Shown: positions 22,287 to 33,703 of the stretch, one piece after another
How the letters are laid out: each line of letters opens with the position of its first letter
Numbering within the stretch: the stretch's first letter is position 1
Assembly (NCBI GenBank): GCA_029582155.1
Contig: CM055895.1
Span: 13,956,787 to 14,020,786, forward strand
Length of the DNA: 64,000 nucleotides
Direction of reading: 5' to 3'
Source: Panopea generosa
Lineage: Eukaryota; Mollusca; Bivalvia; Adapedonta; Hiatellidae
Program-made: the position numbers and the translations under genes
Notes under the pieces: generated by a model
The model's input: the letters and a program-made list of their open reading frames with translations, nothing else
Told to the model about the DNA's origin: nothing
The model's database searches: none

Positions 22287-23637
22287 GGCATTATTATTAG
22301 TTATGGAGGTGTTCTCTGGCCTCTATATGTTAAAAAAAGGGTCAGTATTATATTGTTCAATAAAACTCAAGACCACCTTTGTGACCAGACAAAAATTGTC
22401 ATAATAGCAGTGGGTCTTAATTATTGAATTAAAAAAAAATGATATAGTTATATTACATTGTTGTTTTTCCTACCTTTTTGTGAAGCTAAGCCCCATTCCT
22501 CTGGCAAAAACATATACCTTTTATCTCTTAGAAAAAAAAAAATCTCTTCAAAATTGAAAAAAACACAAGAAAACATAAACAAATCACCATAAACAATAGT
22601 TCAGGTTGACATTGAATAAGGTAAAATCTGATACAGTAATATTAAATATGGTGGAAACATTGAGTTTGTATCAAAACTTACCAATCAATAACAGTACTCA
22701 CAGAAGTCAAATATTCTCCTACTATTAACAGAATAGGTTCTGTCATATTGAATTGGTTTTGTAAGTCGCCCTTGCTACATCTGAATCTGTACTAATGCAA
22801 TCCTCGATCATTTGGAACTTGCCCGTATCTGATCAATGATTGATTAACAAGGAGGTTAACTTTCTGTTACATTTTCATTGTTTAAACATGCTTCTGTGTT
22901 TATAATTTTTTTTCATTTCATCTGAAAGGACATTGTTACTGGTTAGAAATTCTGTTGCTATAGTTACTAGTTGAATATATGAGAAGTGTTTAAAGATTGA
23001 TTTTTAAACCTACACCATAGGCGAAACATGTTACAGAGCATTCAATTTGTTGGATGTTTTACAGCGATTTATGTAAGTAAGTTGTTTGTGTTTTAGATTG
23101 TTTTTGGTCCGCTATCACTGTCTGCTATTCTGTCTTCTTCTATTTGTATTCTTGTCAGTCTCATTTAAAATATTTCATGGAAAGCACATTTTTATTCCCA
23201 ACCCCCATGCAACGCAATTTTATGGGGGACATTAAATTGGACATTGCTGTCTGCAGTGTTTTTGTATGTGTGTGTTCCTCCCTAGGTAATACAAGAAAAA
23301 GATTCCCTCCCCGCCGTCCCCATTCATCAATTTTTTTTTTTTTTTTAAACATGCATACTATAATTTACATTGTTTTAAGCCCCCCCCTCCCCCTTTCCAT
23401 CATTACAATTCTATTTAATCAAATTGGAGAGACCATACACTAGGCTCATTAGCCACATTAGCTACTCTTATTGCAATTTTTTATTTAATGACAAGAAATC
23501 AATTTAGTACATAAGTTCAAAGGTTACGATAATCACAACATTAGTATGTAAAAACTGACACCATGATAACTGGTCACTTACTAGCAACATAACTGAACAT
23601 GTAACTTGGCCTTATTGATAATATGTCTTTGTAATAT
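22287..23637. other. RAPGEF intron, no gene seen
   Basis: AT-rich non-coding DNA. A T14 run near 23331 and a C-rich run (CCCCCCCTCCCCC) near 23380 stand out, but there is no supportable exon. Confidence 0.5.
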
Positions 23638-23951
23638 GTTGTTGTTGTATGATGGTAAGCGTCCCTTTGAACACTTTTTTAGTCATTTTGCGATATTGTC
23701 TACTAGAGATAGTAATCTAAGCCCTACCATATTGAAATTTCATGCTGCAGACATGTGTTATGATACCTCACCCAGTTACAGTATACTGATACCAGGACAA
23801 CCAGACCCAGAAATATCCTCTAAATGCTGAGCACCAAATGAGGACGCTTTTAGTACCATTTTTTACGTCGTTGGTATGACTTGGCCAGGGATCGAACCCA
23901 CGACCTTAAGCATGCAGTGCAGACACTCTACCATTAAACCACTGCTACAGT
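23638..23951 (-). mobile_element. tRNA-derived SINE, family C (reverse orientation)
   Basis: On the - strand it reads CTGTAGCAGTGGTTTAATGG (A-box region), GTCGTGGGTTCGATCCCTGG (B box), CATACCAACG, TGGTACTAAAAGCGTCC, a body with TGGGTGAGGTATCATAACA, and a 3' end with CATACAACAACA. It is full length but diverged. Confidence 0.87.
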
Positions 23952-24344
23952 TCCCCTGTTTGGATTACACTCACCATATACATTGAGGAATATGTGCTAA
24001 GTTGGCCAGATGATCAGTTTTAACAGGCCTTCTAATTCCATTTGTTGTAAAATTTATTTTATTAGCAGCACTACTGGCTTATTGTGTGGTACTCCTAGTG
24101 TTCTTGATCAGTTAACAATATGACTTGAAGATGGAGCAGTATTGATTCCTGTAATAACAGCTTCATCCAAAATAAGATATAGTCTTGGGGGAAGCACATG
24201 TCTCTGGGTAAATTTGTAATTTTCATTAGAGATAATAATGTGTCAGTGTTTGACACTGATTTGGTTTGTCAACAGTAGTCTTTGTGTTATGGCCACATTG
24301 TATTGGGTATTTTATGGACATGAAGAATGATCTTCTTCCCTGCA

Positions 24345-25857
24345 CTACACTGGCTGGGAAATGCAGCTGCTGTTGTACAAAATGTTTTTGTCATTATTAC
24401 ATGGTCTTAAGCACTACACTGGCCTGGAAATGCAGGTCTCAGCCATTGCTGTACATAGTTTTTGTCATTATTACATGATCTTAAGCACTACACTGGCCTG
24501 GAAATGCAGCTCTCAGCCACTGCTGTTCATAGTTTTTGTCATTATTACATGATCTTAAACACTACACTGGCCTGGAAATGCAGCTCACTGTCACTACTGT
24601 ACATAGTTTTTGTCATTATTACATGATCTTAAGCACTACACTGGCTTGGAAATGCAGGTCTCAGCCATTGCTGTACATAGTTTTTGTCATTATTACATGA
24701 TCTTAAGCACTACACTGGCCTGGAAATGCAGCTCTCAGCCACTGCTGTACATAGTTTTTGTCATTATTACATGATCTTAAGCACTACACTGGCCTGAAAA
24801 TGCAGCTCTCAGCCACTGCTGTACATCGTTTTTGTCATTATTATATGATTTTAAGCACTACACTGGCCTGGAAATGCAGCTCTCAGCCATTGCTGTACAT
24901 AGTTTTTGTCATTATTACATGATCTTCAGCACTACACTGGCCTGGAAACGAGCTCTCAGTTACTGCTGTACATAGTTTTGGTCGTTATTACATGATTTTC
25001 AGCACTATGCTGTGCTGTAAATGCAGCTCTAAGCCACTGCTGTACATAGTTTTTGTCATTATTACATGATCTTCAGCACTACACTGGCCTGGAAACGAGC
25101 TCTCAGCTACTGCTGTACATAGTTTTTGTCGTTATTACATGATTTTCAGCACTATGCTGTGCTGTAAATGCAGCTCTTAGCCACTGCTGTACATAGTTTT
25201 TGTCATTTTTACACAATTTTCATCACTATGCTGTGCTGAAAATGCAGCTCTTAGCCACTGCTGTACATAGTTTTTGTCAGTATTACACAATTTTCAGCGC
25301 TATGCTGTGCTGTAAATGCAGCTCTCAGCCACTGCTGTACATAGTTTTTGTCATTATAACACAATTTTCAGCACTATGCTGTGCTGAAAATGCAGCTCTC
25401 AGCCACTGCTGTACATAGTTTTTGTCATTATAACATGATCTTCAGCACTACACTGGCCTGGAAACAAGCTCTCAGCTACTGCTGTACATAGTTTTTGTCG
25501 TTATTACATGATTTTCAGCACTATGCTGTGCTGAAAATGCAGCTCTCAGCCACTGCTGTACATAGTTTTTGTCATTATTACATGATCTTCAGCACTACAC
25601 TGGCCTGGAAACGAGCTCTCAGCTACTGCTGTACATAGTTTTTGTCGTTATTACATAATTTTCAGCACTATGCTGTGCTGTAAATGCAGCTCTTAGCCAC
25701 TGCTGTACATAGTTTTTGTCAGTATTACACAGTCTTCATCACTTTGCTGTGCTGAAAATGCAGCTCTCAGCCACTGCTGTACATAGTTTTTGTCAGTATT
25801 ACACAATCTTCATCACTTTGCTGTGCTGAAAATGCAGCTCTCAGCAGCTGCTGTACA
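24345..25857. repeat. Minisatellite, unit about 74 bp, about 20 copies, partly dimeric
   Basis: Consensus elements: TTTTTGTCATTATTACATGA, TCTTAAGCACTACACTGGCC, TGGAAATGCAGCTCTCAGCC, ACTGCTGTACATAG. The left part carries the ACACTGGCCTGG type; further right this alternates with an ATGCTGTGCTG type to give a dimer, then the second type dominates. The short frames reading FVIIT..LSTTLAWKC are products of the repeat. Confidence 0.95.
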
Positions 25858-26214
25858 AAATATCTTGGTCACTTAGTTCCTTGGGTGAGGTACTTTTATT
25901 ATTTTGTTTGACTGGCATAAATCCAATATGGTTGCTGCTACTTAAAATAGATTAGAATAGAGAAAATTATAAATGATTGATGATGCTCTATTTACAAGTA
26001 CAGAAATAGTTACACTTCTAAAACCAGTCAAAGATTTTCATAAGACTAGAATTCTATATGCCTTTTAAGTTCACTTTCAGAGTTTTGTTATTTGCAGCCA
26101 TCCCCATGTTCAATAGACAAAAATAATGATGTCATCTCTGAATGTATTTATTCTTGTTGATTAAACTTTGTGAGCACGATCATTAATTCAGCCTGTTTTT
26201 TGTTTTCTGTTGTT
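25858..26214. other. Short intronic spacer
   Basis: Unique-looking AT-rich DNA between the 74-bp array and a SINE. No gene or motif is supported. Confidence 0.5.
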
Positions 26215-26451
26215 TGTTTTTTTAATGGTGTTTAACACCATTTCCAACACATTTCAGGTTATATATGGCATATCCAGTTTTACTGGTGGAAGAAGATCTC
26301 AGACTGAGTAGAACCACTGTCCTTCTGCAAGTAACTGGAAACTTTCTCACATAAAGTTTCTGGAGTGAGAGGGACTTGAACCAATGACCTTAGAGGTGAG
26401 AGGTAAGTGATCTTGAGATGGCACCTTTAACCACTTGGCGTTGGAGGATCC
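26215..26451 (-). mobile_element. tRNA-derived SINE, family B (reverse orientation)
   Basis: Same order as the 22055 copy: T-run and TTTAATGGTGTTTAACACCA at the 3' side, ATATGGCATATCCAGTTTTA, CAGACTGAGTAGAACCACTG, and a decayed head near GGATCCTCCAACGCCAAGTGG on the - strand. Confidence 0.88.
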
Positions 26452-26464
26452 TTTTTTTGCCTTT

Positions 26465-26702
26465 TTAACCCTTTACTTCATATAGACGCCTTTGGACACC
26501 TAATTTTGACACCTTTGGACACCTTATATAGAAGGCTTTTGAATTATTGGGTGAATTATGTTTATATTAACTGACAGAGTGGAAAATAGTCAGGAAATGT
26601 TCAGATTGCTCGTTACAAGCAATCTGAACTCTTCCTGCACTGTTTTCAAAGGCCTTCTGTGATTGGTGCGGGAAAACGCGTATCTATGGAGTAAAGGGTT
26701 AA
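26465..26702. mobile_element. TTAA-flanked foldback MITE (piggyBac-like ends), copy 1
   Basis: TTAA (26465-26468) + CCCTTTACTTCATATAGACG ... CGCGTATCTATGGAGTAAAGGG + TTAA (26699-26702). The 230-bp body is largely self-complementary: outer arms of about 25 bp, AGAAGGCTTTTGAA versus TTTTCAAAGGCCTTCT, and a central hairpin GTTCAGATTGCTCG-TTA-CAAGCAATCTGAAC. Between left arm and stem are two copies of a roughly 22-bp unit (TAGACGCCTTTGGACACCTAA). TTAA duplications with CCC termini are typical of piggyBac-superfamily elements. Confidence 0.85.
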
Positions 26703-27190
26703 ATACTCTATAAATCTTGATATTCATAATATACGTGTAGGGAACCAAGCTTGACAGTAATTTATGGGATACCTTTCTACATTTCACTCTCAGGATCCGG
26801 AAAAGTGAAGTTGACTTTGCCTTAAAATTGACATTAAGGTATTCCATACATAACAAAATTGGTTAAAATCGGGTAACTTCGGATAACTTGTAATTAGTCT
26901 TGATCATTTAGGACACTTGCTTTTCTAAGGCTTTTCTTAGGAAAAAGCAAGCATTGAAGATGATTTACACTTTTAATTACCATGATACTTTCATTTGTGA
27001 TTTTTGTGACATTTCACAAATAAATCATGTAAAACACAAAGTTATATGATTGCATGACTATTATGTTGATGGTCATGTTTAAGAATAAAGATTGTTGGAT
27101 AATGACGATTGCCTGTTTTTAATTACCTTAAACTGCGTTAAAATGTATGATGTTCATGCTAGACAGCTCTACTTCCAAGCTCACCAAATT
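26703..27190. other. Intronic spacer with a short hairpin
   Basis: CTTGCTTTTCTAAG at 26916-26929 pairs with CTTAGGAAAAAGCAAG at 26936-26951 across a 6-nt loop. The stem is too short for a microRNA precursor. No gene is seen. Confidence 0.5.
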
Positions 27191-27202
27191 TCTATCTAAT
27201 TT

Positions 27203-27476
27203 GCCAGGCCCGATTAGCTCAGTCAGTTACACGTCTGACTATCAATCCAGGGGTTGTGAGTTTGTATCCCCGCCCAGCAACAGTTTCTGTGATGATTGAT
27301 ATATGACATTGTGTCTCATTATCATTCATCTCTCACCACTGATTAAAGTGGGAAAATTATCAGTTACTTGTGGAGATGGGGTGTGCGTGAGTACTGGTTA
27401 ATCCCAGGAAACAGTGGTTAGGTTATCTGATCGTCTGTTAGCCCTTGGTGGCAAAAAAATGACGCATAATATTCAG

Positions 27477-27516
<40 letters not shown>
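27203..27516 (+). mobile_element. Full-length SINE, family A, with 12-bp target-site duplication
   Basis: Head CCAGGCCCGATTAGCTCAGT, decayed B box GAGTTTGTATCCC, complete body, and a (CAAT)n tail of about 12 units. It is flanked by identical TCTATCTAATTT at 27191-27202 and 27517-27528. A perfect duplication and a long homogeneous tail suggest a fairly recent insertion. Confidence 0.95.
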
Positions 27517-27518
<2 letters not shown>

Positions 27519-27646
27519 TATCTAATTTTCATTTTGATTTAACTGATGACAACTGTGATTTTTCTGATGGTAAATATTAGATGTATGGTTAGGGCCGGTG
27601 CATATTACATACTTAAAGGTAATGTCGTGTATTTATACTGCTTCTG

Positions 27647-27909
27647 AGGGTCCTCCGTGGCCGAGTGGTCTAAGGCGCCGTCTCAAGACCATTTACCTCT
27701 CACCGCTATGGTCGTAGGTTCGAGTCCCGCTCGCTCCAAAAACTTTATGTGAGAAAGTTTCCAGTTACTTGCGGAAGGACGGTGGTTCTACTCAGTCTGA
27801 CTCAGTCTGAGGTCTTCCTCCACCAGTAAAACTGGATATGCCATATATAACCTGAAATGTGTTGAAAATGGCGTTAAACCCCATTCAAAAAAAAAAAAAA
27901 AAAAAAAAA
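27647..27909 (+). mobile_element. Full-length SINE, family B, with 14-bp target-site duplication
   Basis: Head AGGGTCCTCCGTGGCCGAGT with GGCCGAGTGGTCTAAGGCG (A box) and GGTCGTAGGTTCGAGTCCCG (B box), body to GTTGAAAATGGCGTTAAACC, and a tail of about 21 A. It is flanked by TTATACTGCTTCTG at 27633-27646 and 27910-27923. Intact Pol III boxes, perfect duplication and long A tail make this one of the youngest-looking copies here. Confidence 0.96.
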
Positions 27910-28377
27910 TTATACTGCTTCTGCCAATATAAGGCATTGAGGTAGCCTATTACTCTTAGACATTTTAAATTGTATTCAAGTTGTAATACCAAATAGGTAA
28001 TGTTTGTAATACTACTAAATTGTTTTAAAAAGTAGATAGATAATTATGCTAGTTTGTACAGCTGACTTAGTCAGTAGGTTTCTTTTGTTCTAAGGTGTAG
28101 AGATTATAGGCTCTGTTGAATGTGTCACATAATGAAATTCTATACATTTTTAAAATGCCTTGTGTCTATAGTATATTACACCAGAATTATGCTCTTTAAA
28201 TTCTTCTTGAATGATTTGGTGTGGTTTATTTATTTGAGGGATTTAAATTGTGTTGGTGTGGCCAAGTAATTACAGTAAGTGGATTTTACGTATTTATAAG
28301 TTTATAGTAAACTGAATGAATGATTGAATGAATTGGGAGTATTTTAGCAGTACCAATACAAAATTGTTATTTGACAC

Positions 28378-28634
28378 TAGGGTCCCATGGCCGAGTGGTC
28401 TGAGGCACCATCTCAAGATCACTTACCTCTCACCGCTAAGGTCGTAGGTTCGAGTCCCGCTCGCTCCAAAAACTTTATGTGAGTAAGTTTCCAGTTACTT
28501 GCGAAAGGAAGGTGGTTCTACTCAGTCTGACTCAATCTGAGGTCTTCCTCCACCAGTAAAACTGGATATGCCATTTATAACCTGAAATTTGTTGAAAATG
28601 GCGTTAAACCACATTCCAAAAAAAAAAAAAATTT
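28378..28634 (+). mobile_element. Full-length SINE, family B, with 11-bp target-site duplication
   Basis: Head AGGGTCCCATGGCCGAGTGG, intact B box GGTTCGAGTCCCG, CTCAGTCTGACTCAATCTGA duplication as in the 27647 copy, and an A tail. It is flanked by TTATTTGACAC at 28367-28377 and 28635-28645. Confidence 0.95.
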
Positions 28635-28960
28635 TTATTTGACACCAACAGGAAGGAAGATTCCAGGCTTTCGCTCCATGTATATAAACATCAGTTTAGC
28701 ACACACTACAAAAACACATCACCGAATGAAAGCAGAAGGAACACAGAACTTTGAATTTCAGAGTTTAAGCGAATACTGAACTAAAGTAGTGCTTGCCATC
28801 ACTTAAGCAGTACCCCAGAACCATATTTAATCACAATAATGAACTTTAAAAGAATCGTTTAAATCTGACAAAACACTTATATGGGTATTCCTTCCATTTT
28901 TCAATGATTTTCAGTGGTGCCATCAGCATTGGTTTTATGGTTAAGTATGTATTTAAAAGC

Positions 28961-29215
28961 CGGGCCTGGTTAGGTCACTCAGAAGGGTGTCTTGACTATC
29001 AATCCAAGGGTCATAGTTTGAACATCTTTCTGGTCACAGGATCCATAATTATTGACATAATACATTGTGTCTCATTGTCATTCATCTTTCACCGTTGATT
29101 CAAGTGGGAAAGCTTTCAATTGCTTGTTGAGATTAGTGTGCTCTGGTTCCAGGAAAGAGTGAAAAGATAAACTGATCAAGCCCCTCGGCAGCATAATAAT
29201 GATCCTCAATATCAA
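28961..29215 (+). mobile_element. Degenerate SINE, family A
   Basis: Starts CGGGCCTGGTTAGGTCACTC and keeps TTGACTATCAATCCAAGGGTCAT, TGTGTCTCATTGTCATTCAT and ATTCAAGTGGGAAAG. The B box and 3' third are decayed. Confidence 0.8.
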
Positions 29216-29298
29216 ACACATAAATCCAATCTAGAGACTACACTACAGCTTCATAAATATAAATGCATATAAATAATATTGAGGTGATATGTTAATTT

Positions 29299-30775
29299 TT
29301 AGCTCACCTGAACCCAAGACTCACAGGTGAGCTTTTGTGATCGCCTGGTGACCGTCGTCCGTCGTCTCTCGTCTGTCATCCATTGTTAATTTTTAGCTTC
29401 TAACAACTTCTCCTCTGAAACCACTTGGCCAATTTTGATATAACTTTACAGAAATGTTCCTCTACAAAGTTTGTTCAAGCCATCTTGATTCGTCAAAAAA
29501 CATGGACGCCAGTGGGCGGGGCAAGTTTAATTAGTAAAAACTTAAAAAAATCTTCTTGTCAAAAAACATGGTGGCCAGGGGTTGGGGTAAGTTTACTATA
29601 TAAGCTATAGTATAAACTTAAAAAATCTTCGTCAGAAACTACTGGCTCGATTTTAAAATCATTTCACAGAAATGATCCTTGGGTGACCCTCTACCAAGTT
29701 TGTTCAACCCATATTGATTCATCAAAAAAGATGGCGGCCAGGGGATGGGGTTAGTTGACTTTATAAGCTATAGTAAAAACTTAAAAAATCTTCTTGTCAG
29801 AAACTACTAGCTCAATTTTAAAATGATTTCACAGAAATGTTCCTTTGGTGACCCCTCAACCAAGTTTGTTCAACCCATCTTGATTCGTCAAAAAACATGG
29901 TGGCCATAGTAAAAACTTAAAAAATCTTCTTTTCAGAAACTACTGGCTCAATTTTAAAATAATTTCACAGACATGTTCCTTGGGTGACCCTCTCCCAAGT
30001 TTGTTCAAGCCATCTTGATTCATCAAAAAACATAGCAGCCAGGGGGTTGGGTTAGTTTACTAAATAAGCTATAGTAAAAACTTAAAAAATCTTCTTGTCA
30101 GAAACTACTGGCTCGATTTTAAAATAATTTCCTTGGGTGACTCTCTACCAAGATTGTTCAAGCCATCTTGATTTGTCAGGAGGCGGGGCAAGTTTAATTA
30201 GTAAAAACTTAAAAAATCTTCTTGTTAGAAACTACAGGCTTGCTTTTAAAATAATTTCACAGAAATGTTCCTTGGAGGAACCCTTCCAAGTTTGTTCAAA
30301 CGGTAGTGATTCGTCAAAAAACATGGCGGTCAGGGGATGGGGTTAGTTTACTATATAAGGTATAGTAAAAACTTAAAAGATCTTCTTGTTAGAAACCACT
30401 GGATCAATTTTAACACAATTTCGCAGAAATGTTCTTTGGGTGGCCCTTTACCAAGTTTGTTCGAGCAGTTGTGATTTGTTAAAAAACATGACCGCCACAG
30501 TGAGGTGCTTGTTTACTATATAGGCAGCTATAGTAAAAACTTCAAAAGTCTACAGACTTGATTTCAATGTAATTTCACTGACATTTACCATTGGTGAACC
30601 TCTACCAAGTTTTAACTCTTCTACGCATCTTTTATATCTTCAAAACAAATAAAAAATCTTGCCAATCTCGTTTTTCTGGAATTTTAAGTGTACATGGTTT
30701 ATATAATCTACTTAAGTTGGGTGACTCAAGGTCAATCAGGTAAGCGATATAGGGCCGTCTTGGCCCTCTTGTTTT
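29299..30775 (+). mobile_element. Non-autonomous element AGCTCACCTG...GGCCCTCTTGTTT with about seven internal units
   Basis: Starts TTTTTAGCTCACCTGAACCC with an imperfect local hairpin (CTCACCTG/CAGGTGAG), then CGCCTGGTGACCGTCGTCCG. The interior has about seven imperfect units of roughly 130-170 bp, each with AAAAACTTAAAAAATCTTCT, AGAAACTACTGGCTC, TTTCACAGAAATGTTCCTTG, AAGTTTGTTCAA and CATGGCGGCCAGGGG-type blocks. It ends CAGGTAAGCGATATAGGG with hairpin GGGCC/GGCCC and CTCTTGTTT. No coding capacity. Confidence 0.82.
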
Positions 30776-30835
30776 TATTGTGATAATTTGCATGCTCAAA
30801 ATGCCCTATTTATGTGTCAGTATGCTATAAAACTT

Positions 30836-30948
30836 CCATCCATCCATCCATCCATCCATCCATCCATCCATCCATCCATCCATCCATCCATCCATCCATC
30901 CATCCATCCATCCATCCATCCATCCATCCATCCATCCATCCATCCATA

Positions 30949-30980
<32 letters not shown>

Positions 30981-30985
30981 CGTCA
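30836..30985. repeat. (CATC)n then (CAAT)n microsatellite
   Basis: About 27 uninterrupted CCAT units are followed by about eight AATC units. The frame through it reads IHPS repeats and is not a gene. It may have grown from a SINE tail, but no SINE body adjoins it. Confidence 0.95.
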
Positions 30986-31214
30986 ATCAATTAAGTTTAA
31001 ATACATTAGACTTGAGACTAAGCTTGGATTATTGGATTAACACTGGATTAAGTCAATGGAAGTGAGATAATCACTCAACTATGTGTATTCAGGTGAGGTA
31101 ATCATTCAATGATCAATGTAATCAGGTGGGGTAAGACCAAAGTATGATTGTGATTGTTGGTGTTAACAGTGTGAAACATTCAGCTGTGACACTTATCTGA
31201 TGCAGTTTTAATAG

Positions 31215-31735
31215 ACAGTTGTTTGTATTGTAAGTGGTTAGTAGGTTCACTGTCAATAATAACAGCTCATCCTTGTAAGTGGTTAGTTGTAGGTTCACTG
31301 TCGATAATAACAGCTTGTTTTTAGTGGTTAGTTGTAGGTTCATTGTTGAAAATAACAGCTCATCCTTGTAAGTGGTTAGTTGTATGTTCACTGTCGATAA
31401 TAACAGCTCATCCTTGTAAGTGGTTAGTTGAATGTTCACTGTCAATAATAACAGCTCATCCTTGTAAGTGGTTAGTTGTAGGTTCATTGTTGATAATAAC
31501 AGCTCATACTTGTAAGTAAGTGGTTAGTTGCAGGTTCGCTGTCGATAATAACAGCTTGTTATAAGTGGTTAGTTGTAGGTTCACTGTTGATAATAACAGC
31601 TCATCTTTGTAAGTGGTTAATTGTATGTTCACTGTCAATAATAACAGCTCATCCTTGTAAGTGGTTAGTTGTATGTTCACTGTCAATAATAACAGCTCAT
31701 CCTTGTAAGTGGTTAGTTGTTGGTTCACGTTGATA
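31215..31735. repeat. 48-bp tandem repeat, about 11 copies, open in one frame
   Basis: Unit: AATAACAGCTCATCCTTGTA-AGTGGTTAGTTGTAGGTTCA-CTGTCGAT, with two shortened copies (AACAGCTTGTT..AGTGGTTAG). As 48 is a multiple of three, the - strand stays open over several units and reads QLTTYKDELLLSTVN repeats in two segments (31122-31487 and 31504-31887). There is no start context, signal or similarity suggesting a real protein. Confidence 0.93.
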
Positions 31736-31887
31736 AAGATAATAAGAAAACAAATTTTTACTGCCCTGTTCAATCGCACAATCAGCATGAAGTGCCATGT
31801 TATCGTGCACACTGACTGCTGATTATGCGGAGTAGTAGCTGTATGTGTAATGCATACGTTGGACACGGTGGTTACACTGTGAGCCAC

Positions 31888-32623
31888 ACAACTCCACTTA
31901 TGGTATTCATTAGCCTTTTTTCACTGTTACATTATTACTTTGGAATGTTTCCAAATTAGCCAATAATTGTAAGTCTACCTTTATCTACTAGTGTCCCGAT
32001 AAGGAGAGAACTTTTCCCAGTATCTACTGAGGACAAACAGTCTTTTGTGCTCCAATCGTTTGTGACCAATTACTATTGTCTTTAAACAGATTAGTTAATC
32101 ATTGATCAATTATGAATTTATTGTGGTGCTATTTAAATTCATTATACAGTCACGGTATTTAAATTCTCCAAGGCTGAAATGGATATGTTGTAGCATTGTG
32201 TTTGGGTTTATCTGAAAATCCGCAGGATTTAAATATTTAAGGTCTGGGATTTAGGTTTTGATATAAAATGTCTTTGGATAGAGATGGTGTTTTTCAATTT
32301 CTTGTTCTGATACTTTGTTTATATGATATCAGTTTTAGAAACATTTAAATGTCGGGTCAAAAGTGTGAGTGAAATGAAAAATGAAATGTCATAATATTTG
32401 TGTCAGTCATGCGGTCATGTGCCTTAATGTGGAATAAGTATACTGTGCAGTGTGTAATGTGCAATAATTATAACCATTTGTGATTAATTATTGGATGTTA
32501 TAATTACAGTTACCTATTTTTGATACTGTAATTAAAAGGAATTGTTTTGAAGTGCAATATATTAGATATTTTCTCATTATCAGGAGATGTTTTGTAGTGA
32601 AGGTATAATTGTTTGTTTTGCAG
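31888..32623. other. RAPGEF intron, no gene seen
   Basis: AT-rich unique-looking sequence. No supportable feature. Confidence 0.5.
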
Positions 32624-32875
32624 ACGGGACCCAGGTAGATCAGTTGGAAGTGAATCAGACTTCCAATTCAGGAGTCCCGAGTTCAAATCTCACCCAACCA
32701 CAATCTCTAATAATCAATATATGGCATCTTGTTTCATTGTCATTTGTCTCACTGCTGATTCAAGTGGGATATACTTGCTGTGATTGCTTGAGTTCTGGTT
32801 AATCTTCCCGGATCACAGGAAAGAGTGTTTGGTTTAAGTGTTCATCCGTTAGCACTAATGATGGTAAAAGTTGTT
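32624..32875 (+). mobile_element. Diverged tRNA-derived SINE related to family A
   Basis: Head ACGGGACCCAGGTAGATCAG with B box GAGTTCAAATCTC, then AATCAATATATGGCATCTTG, CTGATTCAAGTGGGATA and TCACAGGAAAGAGTG with a GTTAGCACTAATGATGGTAA end. The body is family A, but the head differs (TTCCAATTCAGGAGTCC anticodon-side segment), so it may be a subfamily with another tRNA origin. Confidence 0.75.
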
Positions 32876-33703
32876 TTGTAAAATTAAGTTATAAAGGATC
32901 TGTTCCATTCATGTTATTCTAGAGGCAGTCACTCAAAATTGTGATCTTTTTAGGTCACCTACGCGCCGAAGACCTGCATCAAGTCTTAAAGAGCATTCAG
33001 GGGTCCTTTTCACAATGTTTATAAAATGATTAATTTTCAAAAAAAAATTTCTCAAGAACTATCCAGTCAAATTTAAACTTATTTTGGATTATCTGTATCA
33101 GTAAGGATTTCAGCTTTGCTTGTTTCACATGACAAACGGGTTCTTCAAAGGGACTTCGGTTTTTATAAAGAAAATATTCTGGAAAATGGAAAAATTCTTG
33201 TTTTTTTCATCCATTTCCGTAAATATTTAATTTAGTTGAGATCTGAAGTATTGTCTGATTTTAGTAAATTAGAACTGGCCCAATTATGAGAATTTGCCTC
33301 CTGCAAAACGGATCAAAAGGGTTTATAATTATTTATAAATAGTGAATCTGTTAAGTTTTTTTGTGTCCTGTGAGTTTCAAGACTACATACTTTAAAAATT
33401 CCATGGGAATTAAAAATAGAAAATTCTCATTTTTGCAAGTCTGTAGCATTCTATAATCCTAGTATATTAGAATGGTCATATAAGGGTTTTTAAACTTTGC
33501 TATAAGGAACCAGGAAATGACTGAAAAGGGATATAATTAATAAATAAAAATGTTTTCTAAAGAACTGGTTGTTTAAATAAGTTCATAGACAGGTTGTTGT
33601 TTAATAATTTGCCCTGAAAGCAGCTTTTAGTATTAGAAATGGGAATAAGCAAATGTGGCTGTTTATGACAAGTGACTGCTTAATAGATGTGACCACTTAC
33701 ACG
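32876..33703. other. RAPGEF intron with dispersed-repeat remnant
   Basis: No gene. The last part (33560-33703) resembles 13600-13765. The start (AAGACCTGCATCAAGTC, TCAAGAACTATCCAGTCAAA) has the style of an element internal unit but no ends were found. Confidence 0.45.

Noticed and set aside
24266-25418. Several Met-initiated frames (FVIIT..LSTTLAWKCSSQPLL) in the 24-25 kb region
   Set aside because: They are translations of the 74-bp tandem repeat, in more than one frame, with no gene context.
26916-26951. MicroRNA precursor
   Set aside because: The stem is only about 14-15 bp with a 6-nt loop, too short for a pre-miRNA.
27647-27720. Functional tRNA-Leu or tRNA-Ser gene
   Set aside because: The tRNA-like head continues into a SINE body with target duplications, and acceptor-stem pairing is not intact.
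30814-31065. Frame with long SIHPSIHP repeat
   Set aside because: It is the (CATC)n microsatellite read in one frame.
31122-31887. KDEL motifs in repeated - strand frames as ER-retention signals
   Set aside because: KDEL is internal and repeated, not C-terminal; it follows from the 48-bp satellite.
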